A stretch of DNA of 64,000 bases, taken from NCBI GenBank assembly GCA_019925105.1, contig JAHGAU010000010.1, positions 186,001-250,000 of the forward strand, read 5' to 3'. Below the pieces are notes generated by a model. The model did no database searches, was not told the DNA's origin, and saw only the letters and a program-made list of their open reading frames with translations. Each line of letters begins with the position of its first letter. Positions within the stretch are counted from its first letter, which is position 1. The translations under genes and the position numbers were made by a program. Source of the stretch: Niebla homalea. Its lineage: Eukaryota > Ascomycota > Lecanoromycetes > Lecanorales > Ramalinaceae. Of this stretch, positions 23,437-34,284 are shown piece after piece.

Positions 23437-24732
23437 ATGGCGGACAAGCCTTTCCCACCGGAGATCGCAAATGCGGACCGTGGTCCGACGATTCTTGCAG
23501 TCACCTGGGTGGAATTTGTTGTAGCACTTATGCTCGTTTGTGCTAGAATGTTTACGCGCGGCTATCTGATCAAAAATATTGGGATGGACGATTGGACAAT
23601 GGTGCTTGCGATGGTCAGTCATTTCATACCTTGGATGCGGATTCTTCGACTCACGAATTGAAAGATATTGGCACTCACATGCTCTGCAATCGTTACCGCT
23701 GAAGTGGGATTTGGGACCGGTAAACATTTCGAAACGCTCAATCCGACGGAACAATTGATGGCGGTCAAATTGAATTGGATCTCTCAGCCATTCACCATCT
23801 TCAGTTGCGGTGTCGGCAAGATATCAGTCGCATTGCTTCTGCTGAGGATCATGAGCCGAAACAAGATTCGAGAATGGTTCATGTACATTCTCATTGCGTT
23901 ACTGATCATCATCAACGCCATCTGTGTCGGGTTCATTTTCGGTCAATGTTGGCCAGCTCGCAAGTTGTGGGAGCCTGCCATCGATGGGCACTGCTTGAAG
24001 CCATACGTCCAGCAAGATGTCGGATTTTTCCAAGCATCCTTCTCGTCGTTTTCTGACTTCGTCCTCGCTCTATTCCCACTCATGGTCATCTGGAACCTGA
24101 ACATGAAATTGGCCTTGAAGCTGGGACTTGGGTGCGCCATGTCACTAGGCTTACTCGCGACCGGAGCGGCAATAGTCAAAACCATCCAACTGGAGGATCT
24201 CACAGCTCGGGCAGACTATACATATGACACGGTAGATCTGGTCATATGGTTCACAACGGAAATGTACACAGTCATCATTGCAGCCTGCGTGCCAACTCTG
24301 CGGCCTCTGTTGCCGCTGCTCCATGGGCGTTCTGTTTCACGGAAGGTAACAAGAGGTGGTGAAGCTCACAGTAGTTCTTGGAACAAAAACAGTAAGAAGG
24401 GCTACCTCTGTCACACTGACGAGGACGCCTACCACCTGCAGTCCATTGCCACCCCGTCGAGCGCATACAACAACAAAGTTAAGCCTAGCCCCTATCCAAT
24501 GGAGAGTCGAGTCTCCACAGGTTCGACCAAGTCGGCAGGCGATACCAGTGGCCAGAGCGAGGAGATCATCCTGCAACATCCCGAGCCAAATGAGATCTTG
24601 AAGACGACCAAAGTCGATGTCAGCATTCGCAAAGAATTGTCGCAGCAGGTAAACGCGTCACACTACAAGGCAGGAGAGAATGCTGCCTACGCGGAGAACG
24701 ATGTGGAGCGACCATACTACACATTGCGGTGA
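23437..24732 (+). CDS. Rhodopsin-domain (Pth11-like) integral membrane protein, copy 2
   Basis: Two exons, 23437-23613 and 23665-24732, with a short 51-nt intron (GTCAGT...AAAG), giving 414 aa. It has the same architecture as the gene at 18.8-20.0 kb. TM1 is about residues 20-42 (LAVTWVEFVVALMLVCARMF), followed by the GMDDWTM motif, six further hydrophobic segments, GHC before the fifth, and FSDFVLALFPLMVIWNLNM. The gene also shares the position of its first intron, just after the DD(W/F)TM-(V/I)LA motif, with copy 1. A polar tail of about 130 residues rich in Ser, Lys and Glu follows TM7 (from about residue 285). Receptor-like signalling at the plasma membrane is inferred from relatives. It is divergent from the methyltransferase. 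Confidence 0.87.
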
Positions 24733-25788
24733 CAGACTACTCTCATTATCCAGACCTCGGACGTGTTGCTTTTTGGATGAGCAGTCCGACGATCTACGGC
24801 ATTGGTGGCACACTAGGGAGCAGGGGTCAACATTATTGAGCTGCGACAAAGATGGCATTGTTGTCTCGGGGCGTTCGGACTATGAACACTAAGCTGTCTG
24901 GCGCATACTTGGCCCCCATATTGAAAGCTAATTGGGGAAATCAGCGAGCCGTTCCGGAGTACTTGGTCATAGTGTCCAACACGTCGATGCTCTTGATTCA
25001 GGGATCTCCTCGGTCAAGAACTTCGGTCAAGCCAGGCGGGTTAATTTCGCAGTGTTATATCCTTCATCTTCGCACTGAATTGTGATCTTGAGAATGAACA
25101 GGGTCAGACTAAAGCTGTTAGTAGAGTTTCACTCACCATCCGCTCATCGCAACTAATTTCTTGGAAAATTCTTGTCCCAGCCACCATCTGAAAAGCATTT
25201 GTAAGTCATTGGGTTCATCACCCCTCCACCGTGCATTAGCTTGCCAGAACACTGCATATATGCGACGCCTCTGGACTTTGGACAAGAAACCCAACCCACG
25301 TGTACATTAACATTACCAAATCTCAGAATACTACATGATCCTAAAACAAACCTTCAGCATCCTTCACGGCAATTCGCTATCGCACCAATCAGGCCATGCT
25401 CTTCCACTTACGCTGTGCTGCCTGCACAGTCGCAACGGTGGGCGCACCACTCAGCAGCGTTAGATACGCTCATCCGGGAGCAAATTATCTCGCGCGACCA
25501 TATTTCCGAAATCCCCAAACACACGTGTACTGATAATGCACAAGCGGCGTACTCTAGACGACGTTGGACTTGTGTCTGTGCCGCAATCAATATCCAGCTA
25601 CATGGTTCAAACCACCGTTTCGGCTTCTGGGAGGAAGAGAAAAATGGAGCGGCTTGTATCCGTAGTGGCCCAGTCTTGGAGATAGAATTCCACACTACTG
25701 GACCCGCCACGTTGCTCATACATATGCTGTCTTCCCCGCAAAGGAACAATTCGGATACGCAGAGCCTCAATTGTGGTAACCAGAAATC
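24733..25788. other. Intergenic, no gene seen
   Basis: About 1.05 kb upstream of the MFS gene. A long frame from 25241 to 25825 overlaps the MFS start in another frame but begins at TTG and has no motif. Nothing else is supported. The region contains the MFS promoter. Confidence 0.5.
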
Positions 25789-27624
25789 ATGTCAGACTTT
25801 GAACGACAGCAAGATCCTTCGCTGAGCAAGATTGGCCATCCAGATGAGAAGAATGGATACTTTCTGGATGCGACCAAAGTCGACAGTAACGAAGGCCTCA
25901 AGACTTCTCATGACGGGCATAACGTCCTCATTCCTCAGCCAAGCGAAGACCCACATGATCCTTTGAATTGGTCTCAGACCAAGAAGAATGTCATGCTTTT
26001 GATCATATCGGCTACTGCTTTCCTCCCAGACTATGGGAGTGCCACGGGAGCAGTCACGCTCATCCCGCAAGCCAAGTATGTCCGCCAGCTTCTGTATTCA
26101 ACCGGAGAAGGTACTCACTATGAGCGCTTGCAGAATCTGGAACATGACTGAAGACACCGTCAATCATTCGCAAGTCGGAAATCTGTTCATGTTGGGCGCG
26201 GGAGGGGTCATCGTGGTCGCTCTTGCTGCCTACTTCGGTCGACTACCAGTCTTCTTCTGGTTTGCATTGTGCGCGTTCGCCACTGCAGCCTGGTGTGCCG
26301 GAGCCACGAGCTTCGACTCTTTCATGGCTGCTCGTATTCTGAACGGGCTGTTCTCAACCGTTGCGCAGGGTGTATGTTGTGCTTACCACGAAACCTCAAA
26401 AGGATGTGCGCTGACAAGGCCCAAGGGTGGCTTGATGCTCATCAAGGACATGTTTTTCTTTCATGAACATGCGTATGAAGGCAATTCCACTCTAATCAGC
26501 TGAACCCCAATGCTAACGCAGTATAAACAGCCGTAAGATAAACGTCTGGTCCGCGTTCATCACCGTGTCTCCGTATATGGGCCCCCTCCTGGCAGCCTTC
26601 ATGATCACCAAGCTGAATTGGACTTGGCCATTCTGGATCTACACCATCGAGACCGGTCTATGTCTCATCGGCATCATCCTCTTTTTGGATGAAACCTACT
26701 ACGACAGGCGCATCCCTCTTGACAAACAGCCACCTCGCCAATCCAGACTTCTCCGCTTGATAGGCGTCGAGCAGTTCCGCTCCCGCCATCTACGCAACTC
26801 ATTCTGGCAAGCCATGATCCGTCCGGCCAAAGTAATCGTCAAACCGACCGTCTTCATCTCCGTCATCTACTTTCTCTTCACTTTTGCCTGGGTCGTCGGC
26901 ATTAACACCACCCTCTCCATCTTCATTGGGCCTCTCTACAACTTCGGGCCCAAACAAATTGGTAAGTCAGCCTCCCATCCATCCTCTCTATACTTCCCCT
27001 GCTTTCCTCCCGCCCAACTTCCCCCGTCCCCACCCATGACCCTGCCACAACATCTCCCTCGCCAGCCTTTTTTCATCCATGTCCTGATACCCCAACACAG
27101 GCTTCCTCTACTTCGCCCCCGTCATCGCCGCCATCCTCGGCGAAGTGACGGGCCACTACTTACACGACTACCTCGCCACCCTCTACATGCGCCGGCACGC
27201 CGGCCGCCTCGACCCGGAAGCCCGCCTCCTGGCCATCTACATCGCCACGCCCTTCATGCTCTCGGGGCTCGTCCTCATCGGGTTCTGCCTCCAGAACGGG
27301 TACCACTACATGATCACCGCCCTCGCGTGGGGCTTGTACGTGTTTGGAGTGATGATCACCACCGTTGCGTTGAACGCCTATAATTTGGAGTCTTACCCCG
27401 AGGCGAGTGGGGAGGTGGCGGCATGGATCAATTTCGCGAGGACGACGGGGGGTTTTATTGTGAGTTATTTCCAGGTGAGATGGGCGCTGGCGATGGGGCC
27501 GCAGGGAAGTTTTGGGGTGCAGGCGGGTGTGACGGCCGCGGTCTTTTTCTTGGTGGTCGGCTTGAGTTTGGGGGGCAAGAGGTTGAGGGAGTGGAGTGGT
27601 GGGTTGAGCTTCAAGACTGCGTGA
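25789..27624 (+). CDS. Major facilitator superfamily (MFS) transporter
   Basis: Five exons: 25789-26075, 26134-26371, 26426-26472, 26531-26961 and 27101-27624, giving 508 aa, normal for a 12-helix MFS drug/metabolite transporter. The cytosolic N-terminus has the fungal motif DPHDPLNWS (about 57-65). The N-half is spliced through short exons with LFMLGAGGVIVVALAAYFGRLP, ARILNGLFSTVAQG, and the MLIKDMFFFHEHARK loop split by introns 2 and 3. Then come helices ending FWIYTIETGLCLIGIILFLDE, a central cytosolic loop with basic residues, and the C-half (FISVIYFLFTFAWVVG, FMLSGLVLIGFCL, VGLSLGGKRL). It is a plasma-membrane proton-coupled exporter or importer of small molecules by family; the substrate is unknown. 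Being next to the methyltransferase and rhodopsin-domain genes, it could export a metabolite, which is inference. Confidence 0.9.
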
Positions 27625-30600
27625 AGCGGAGGAAGGTATAGCATTTAGATCAGGGTGCTTTCGATTGGTCTTGGAATACAGCAGGACGCTACGTTTGGAG
27701 ATTGCCAAATCAGCTGCACACATATCTGATGCCAGACCAAGTCATCATCACCAATTAGAGCAAGAAATTCCCGCAATTGGAAACCTTTCGCTCAGCAACT
27801 TTTGCGAAGATCTCATGAGGTATATCATGATCCTCATCACGGTTCTCAGTCCCCTTTAAACCCAAACTCCCCAGCTCCCTTTCGCCCCCCCCTTTTTCCT
27901 CACACCCCCTCTCCGGCTCATCCCAAATTGCTCACAGACCTCGGCACGCCAGCCAATTCCTCAAATACCTCTTTGAGCACACCAGTGGTGGAGCAGCGCC
28001 CAGTAGCGGCTGGTCTTACGCGATTATCATCGATGTTGAGCTATCCTGCCTGCCGCGCTACTTGACTTAGTGGCGGGGAAAACTGTTACAGCAGAAGAAA
28101 GCATCAGGAGCAGCCGTATGATGTGGAATGAAACATGCGTGGGTTGGCGAGACGTGCGTGGTGCATCTGTCTGTCTTGAAGTGTTTCAAGCTGGAAGAGA
28201 AGAGGTGCCGTTGGTTCACGCTATCAGCATTCGAAAGGATGATGTTGCGTGACTTGTCCATGGAAATAGTTCCTGGGCCCATAATGTCACCACTTCGAAT
28301 TGAGGTGCGCAAGGCATAAGTTGAGTCCTCCCCCAACAGCGGGCACCAGTCGAGTACATCCTCAATTCACCATCTCAAAGTTTACGATATTGGGAATAAA
28401 GCATACTCGGGAATGCAGATGCGCATTGTCGTCCGATCCCGCTAATCAGCTCGCCTGCAAAAAAACGGGGTTCGTGAGTTGTCGCAGGTTCTATCTCGGC
28501 GTCCACCAAAACCTGGAACGACACCATGCCAAGCATCACCAGAGACTTGGCATTCCCGTCACTAGAACACAACAACACCAAGTACTCGACCATCCAACCC
28601 CCATATCTCAACAACCGTACGTCCATAAGTGGATTAAAAAACGGCAAAAGAAGCCGGCTGGGATACTCCAACCACCAGGTTCTTTAAGGACGATCTCTCG
28701 CCCTGTCCGATTTTGGCGTATTTTCATCTGGGTCACCTCGGGGTCGAAAGCGCGGCTTTCGCTGGGAAGGATTTTTGCCTCCGAACCGGACGGGGAACCA
28801 AGGATTCAACGACTAGGCCATTTGATTCATCGGAGGTTTGATCAAGGAGCACCCGATTGGATGTCAATGTTACCGGACTCATGGGGCCTAGGGTAACCAA
28901 GTGATTGTACCCGTTCCGCAGATGATGGTGGAGTAGGTTTTATTTTGATATATATACTGCAAAAACTTCTTGCATTCGCAGGGAGTGGAGTTTCTCGTTT
29001 CCCAACGCAACCACGCAATGATGATGTACTGCAGCTTTATGATCTGAATACATCAAATACCCTGCATGTAAACTTGAAGCAAGAAACATAATTGACGCAT
29101 GCTTTTGCTGCGATGATGATCGAATCATGCTTTTGAACAATGGAATCACCATCACTTTTTCAAGAACACCAAGATGGCACGCTTGGACTTCATGCAAGTG
29201 CAGTCTCTTGAACTAGAGGTGATGAGAGAAAGGCAATGCTGATATACCTAAAGGCTGCATCCATCCCAATCCACTGCATCTTGCCTGAGGACACCCTACT
29301 CCGAATGTGGACTGTCTTCCCCAGAGCAAGACGACAGGATATTCCTCCACACTTACATGATGCACCCGACTCACTACACCGGCAAGCTTTGCTCACTACC
29401 AACCTCTGATCTTGGAACGGCGTGATTGCGCTCCATATCTAATGCGCATTTGTCATTGCAAGCACTGAGCCCCCCCCTCTGCTTCTGGTCGCAATGACCT
29501 CGATGTCTTTCCAGATACAGCACACAGTGGCATGTCTGGAACGATCTTTGACATTGACGGCCCTGTGAGAGTCAATGGTAAAGCACGCAAAATTTTACAA
29601 ACGTGCTGCGAACAAGGGTTGGTCAAAAGGTAGGTGCACCAAGAACCGTTCTTCTGCGTCGCTCAAGCTTTCTGTCTTATACATGATTATCGTCCCATTC
29701 CAGTGACATGGCTTCAAGCGAAAAAGAGTCTCATTGTATCATCAAGATGAACTAAGGCCGGTAGGGCGTCACCTGGAAGCAATTTTTCTCACAGTCGCAC
29801 AGTCTCCCATGAGGAAGCATTGCAAATCGAGTGCCAGGAACAAACTTCTCTAAGCTAAAACTTTCTTGATGTGAAATGGAAGCCTTCATCAAAGCACCCT
29901 TGACTCTGCCATCATTCTCCCATCGCCTTTGTGAGGATTCAATGATACAAGGAGCTCCGTTCTGATGAACGGGAGGAGAGAGGATGCGGTGAAGGTATTG
30001 CGATATACTCGTATAACTTCACATTTGAGCCTCAACCTATTTCTGAACACAATGCCTCAGGCTTCAAGGGACGCTCGGGAGGAAGCATTGCTTGAATATG
30101 TCGCACATTGAAGCTCTGAGGACGTTGCCAGAGACTTTCATCAGGAAAGGCCGCACAACCTAATCGCCGAAAATCTAGATTTTTGCGTGCATATCTGAGG
30201 GTGGCAGTAGAATCCTTCAGCACGGCTGTTGGCGATGATATGATATTTTCTGTCGCTGTCATAAACGTACCAACATCGCACGACGCACAACGAACCAGAC
30301 GCAACCCCTACCTGGAACGAGACAAACCAGCCCAGTCACCATAACAACATGACAAAAGTAGGGTTCTTCTTCCTTCAATGACTCCACCTCAACACTCACT
30401 TGCCTGCTGCTCTGTGGGAGACGATGCATTATAAGGCATTCCGGAGAGGATTGAGGGGCAATTATTTTATGCCCATGAAATCCAAGGGAAAGACTTGCAA
30501 ACCACAGCGGCTAGATACATAAGGATCTTCACGACTGGAAAACTTGAGACCTGGACGGTATCGAACTTGCGGAATCATAAGGAATTGATCCTGGACAAGC

Positions 30601-32034
30601 ATCACTGCGGAGTCATTGGGGGGATGGTATAACATTTACGGTGAATTGAACCTTTTAGGGTTCGTGATTGCCTATGTAGTTGAGGGCGATGCTCTCTGCT
30701 GAGATGCATTGTGAGTATATAGCGTCTTGCGCATGGTCCTGGGACGGCATACGAAGGCTCCGCAATGGGACAATATGTATGGTCCACCAATTCCAACAAA
30801 ATTGGCCACTCTGGTAGTTTCACGAGAGTCTCTGAGGTGTTCTGGGAGTTGTCTCACCTAAGGCTCTCCTGAAACCATCTTTGCCTGCCTTGAGTGAGCA
30901 CGCAGATCGATAGCGCCTCCTCGATTGAGACCGAGTGGAGAAGGTAAGGCACACGGGAGCAAACATTTTCCCTTTCCTCAAGACAAGTCATCTACTGCGA
31001 TGGAAAAAGCCATTCTTCCCATCCTAACTCTTTTGGCGTTTGGGGATGTTGACCTCATTCAACCGCTCCGTACGTTTCAGAATCCTGCCGCGTCGCAGGT
31101 GCAGTCACGCTTCATTGTCAGCCTTGCCCGTTTCATGTCAAGACGAGCACACACACCGCGTCGAGTCCGTGCTTCGATGATGATGAAGATGCTATAGATG
31201 GAAGATTCCCAGAGTGTATATACCGAATGTTTTGGCCTTTCAACCATGGCTGGTATCGCTTGAGTGTATACTTGGCTGCAAAAGATCCGCTCTCTGTTTA
31301 AGCAAATATTATGGCAATAGCTGTGCTCTGCCAAAGGTATCAAGCCGCACAGAAACAATCAGAATCCTGTTCGTTCCGAGTGAGCCTGCCCAGCAAAGCC
31401 GTGCCGTGCCCATGTCAAGTCTGCTCCCAATCTACCACCCGGTGACTGTTGCCATGGGACGTTTTCAAGGATGATAGTGCATGTGAAAGCGGCCGTTTTC
31501 AATTGCTGCGTTCACCCTCATTGGTCGAGCGCTTGCCGCGATTCGGAATCCATAGGCTTCACTGCCAAACGCGGTATTAGGCGAGTACCCCAGTGGTTCG
31601 AGGCATATTCTGACTACCTGGTGGTGTGAACGAACCCTCTACGAAGAGATACCTCGTCATGCCCACAACCTCCCGCCAATTCAGGTCGCACAGTGATACG
31701 TACAGGCGAGCTAGTTGAGACTTGGTAGATGTTTGATCGAGCTATCGTGTTGCTGAGCATGGTATCAAGTAGAGACAATAAGCAGCCACGAGAGCTATGT
31801 GACAAGGGATGGGATGTAGAAGCTTGCCTTGGAGGTTGCGTATGAAGGTCATCGTCATGGCTAAATTCCAGGTATTTAGGGCCCAAGGGATCCTGCTGCA
31901 AGTCTCCAGCAATTCATTGCAGACAATCAAGAGCGACATCTTCTCCTTCAGATCATCGCAATTCAGCGCAGCTATATTTGGACCTTCATACCCGCTCCCC
32001 AGACAATTACTTTACTCCTCCAAACCACTTCACC
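27625..32034. other. Gene-poor interval, no supported gene
   Basis: About 4.4 kb. The longest plus frame (28300-28896) starts at TTG and has no ATG until near its end; its Arg/His/Pro-rich translation has no domain. Other frames here are under 100 codons. A C-rich patch lies near 27885-27910. I see no tRNA, repeat family or transposase trace. Confidence 0.5.
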
Positions 32035-32772
32035 ATTTTAAACTTCAACCTCCTCGCGGCCCTGTCCCTGTGTGGCCAGAGCTACCTAGCGTCCGCTCAC
32101 GTCCTCCCCCGACAAGCCGCGGGCGACTCATCCAGTCCTCCCCCAGGCTACTCTGTCGGCTTCTCAACAGTACGACGCCTCCTCCCCTTCCTCCCTTCCC
32201 ACTCCATCCAATCACTAACCCTTCTTCCTCCCCCTGAACAGCAAGATACCCAACCCATCAACCAATAATCCATCTGCACCACCTCCTGCCCATCCTCCTC
32301 CTTCCTCACCTCCACCTCCACCACCATCGGCAAAGGCACCTACGCCGCCGCCATCAACACCGCCCTGGGTGGCGGATCCAGCGACTGCGCGCCCTGCGGC
32401 TCCTGCTACAACATCATCAACGCCGGCGTGCCGTTCTGCAACCCAGATCCGTATGATCCGAGCTGTGGTGCGCCGTCCGGGTCGATGGCGCAGGGCGGTC
32501 CGAATAACATCACGGTCATGATCACGAACCATTGCACCAATTGCAAGAGTGTAAGCTTCTTTTTCCCCTTCACCATCGATATTTGACTACTGGCGTTTTC
32601 TTTTTCTTCTCTCTCCTTTGCCGGAGCCTGTTGTGGTATCAAGGCCGAGAAAGGCTGACTATATGTGTGTGTGTGTTCGTTGCAGAATCAAATCGATGTC
32701 AATGACGCGCCGCAGGGCTGGGACAATCCGAGGGTCTATTTCATGAAGGTGGCGGATGAGGAATGTCGCTGA
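32035..32772 (-). other. Antisense frame of the barwin-like locus (not a gene)
   Basis: The minus strand here also has open frames rich in Gly and Val, caused by the Pro/Ala/Gly-rich plus-strand coding sequence. It is listed only to say that the plus-strand reading is preferred because it alone carries the conserved cysteines, splice sites and a secretion signal. Confidence 0.15.
32035..32772 (+). pseudogene. Secreted double-psi beta-barrel (barwin/RlpA-like) gene, apparently broken
   Basis: Three exons can be read in one continuous frame: 32035-32169, 32242-32550 and 32686-32772, totalling 177 codons. The first codons give a signal peptide core (ILNFNLLAALSLCGQSYL, ending near ASA) and a KEX2-like Arg (VLPRQ). 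Exon 2 encodes CTTSC, then the barrel: GKGTYAAAINTALGG, CAPCGSCYNI, NNITVMITNHCTNCKS. Exon 3 continues NQIDVNDAPQGWDNPRVYF. These are hallmarks of small cysteine-rich DPBB proteins (barwin, expansin-like, RlpA-like) that are secreted and bind or loosen polysaccharide or act as effectors. Two defects: the expected initiator reads ATT (32035-32037), with no in-frame ATG upstream in this exon, and there is an in-frame TAA at 32266-32268, 8 codons into exon 2. Everything else, including splice sites and the final stop, is intact, so inactivation looks recent. An error in the assembly or an unseen upstream exon could explain part of it. Confidence 0.6.
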
Positions 32773-34284
32773 ATTAAACTGTGGTGATGAGGAGGGGCCC
32801 AAGTTGTTTCTGCGAGAATGCTTCAAGGGACCTTCCTTTGCAATGTTTGAAATGGGAGAGAGAGAGGCATTGGAATCAAGATTTATATATTGAGCATGAG
32901 GAATGATTAGATGACCCGATCATGAGCAGGCAAAGCTTATGGCTCATGAGGGAAGCGCGGTGGAAGCATCACATTTGTGGGATGTCAATGGTCAGGCGCG
33001 AGGATTATGATAGTTGGCACGACATGTCATAAAAATTTACCTAGTAGAGAATTCATGATTATATATCCCTCCTCACCTGCTCTCCGCTCTTCGCGCATGT
33101 GTGTACGCAAACACTCACACGTCCTTACTCTTGAAAGATTCTCCAATGAGCTTCAAGTAAATGCCTCTTAAATAATAGTCTATATAGCTGGCGCAGGACG
33201 CTGCTGTTGCATCACTTCCACTCTTTGACCCATATTAATATTTCGGCCGAGCAGAGGGTCATACGCGTTTTCTTTCAACTCGCTCTTGCAGAAAAGGGTC
33301 CCAGAGTTCGACTGAGGTTCCACCTGCCCCTGCGCCGGTCCTTGTATCTATCAGGGAATCGCGCAAGAATTGGACGATATCGGGAACAAATGATGAGCGA
33401 GGGACAGGTCTGGATTCTGTGACACGCCGGAAATTTTATAAAACATAAATTGGAAATGAGGGTCGTAGAAGGCTCACTGGCCATTTACCGTGGAGAGAGA
33501 AAAGTGATTGTTGCTGAACAATGCCTATTCTCCAGGATCCAATGAAACTACCAGCGGGCTCAATCATGTCTGCCAACAGCCTAAGGGAAAGGCTAAAGGC
33601 GCTAGAGTGTTGTACAGCAGGATGCGTTGGCAGCGCGTCAACAAGTGCGGGGGACGCTTCTGTGGCCCAGCCAGCGGGACTCAGAAGCCTTGGAGCGAAA
33701 TGGACGAACCATTTGGCCAAAAGCGCATGCAAGTCGGATCGCGAGTCGGCACACTTCACCAGTAATCAAGTCATCCTGATTCTTGGGTCAGGATACCTAA
33801 TTCGGAATGAAAGACTATCCATGCAACTTTCTATCGTCTTGACCTCCCACTCCACCCACGGCTCCGAAATTCAGGAGAGAAGGATGCAAAACGTCGCGAG
33901 CATGGTCGAGCAAGCCGGCTTATATCTATCCCTTCTATGGCCTCTGTCTTCAATGGACGATCTTGATTGACTTCATCTGGAGGAGAAAGTCTGAGAGTCA
34001 GGGTGGTACAAACACTTCTACTGATTTCCATCATTTCTTCGCCTTCATGCACGTTTACGTTGCTCAGACGTAATTCTTCATACATTGCTTTGACTGTAAG
34101 AGCTCTGTCAAGGATTTCGATCATTGTGTGTGTGTTACCCGCTTTCCTTCACTCTGCTCGGAGTGTTATAACTCCATCAGCTGGAACCTTGATCACAACG
34201 GAGAGCATAAACAGTGCAAGCACGATTGGGTTCGAGCAGGCCAGTCAAACTGTATCATTACTTAGTATCCTGCCGAGTTCCGAC
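32773..34284. other. Intergenic, one weak open frame
   Basis: About 1.5 kb before the P450. It contains one ATG-started 149-residue frame (33521-33970, separate entry). Nothing else is supported. Confidence 0.45.
33521..33970 (+). CDS. Uncharacterised open frame of 149 residues
   Basis: Intronless, ATG start, ordinary composition, no recognised domain. The N-terminal half has alternating Ser/Ala/Gly stretches with Cys-Cys at about residues 30-31; the C-terminal third has a hydrophobic run LYLSLLWPL. It lies just upstream of the P450 in the same direction. The antisense frame is also long, which lowers the chance that either is real. Confidence 0.22.
   Translation: MPILQDPMKLPAGSIMSANSLRERLKALECCTAGCVGSASTSAGDASVAQPAGLRSLGAKWTNHLAKSACKSDRESAHFTSNQVILILGSGYLIRNERLSMQLSIVLTSHSTHGSEIQERRMQNVASMVEQAGLYLSLLWPLSSMDDLD

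Noticed and set aside
25241..25825. Open frame of 194 codons upstream of the MFS gene
   Set aside because: It starts at TTG, not ATG, runs past the MFS start in another frame and has no motif; better explained as promoter/leader sequence.
28300..28896. Open frame of 198 codons in the gene-poor interval
   Set aside because: No ATG near its start; Arg/His/Pro-rich translation without domain; an antisense frame of similar quality exists.
31978..32268. Continuous frame through the first intron of the barwin-like gene as a separate short gene
   Set aside because: It begins at TTG and reads through a good GT-AG intron; the conserved cysteines are downstream in the spliced reading.
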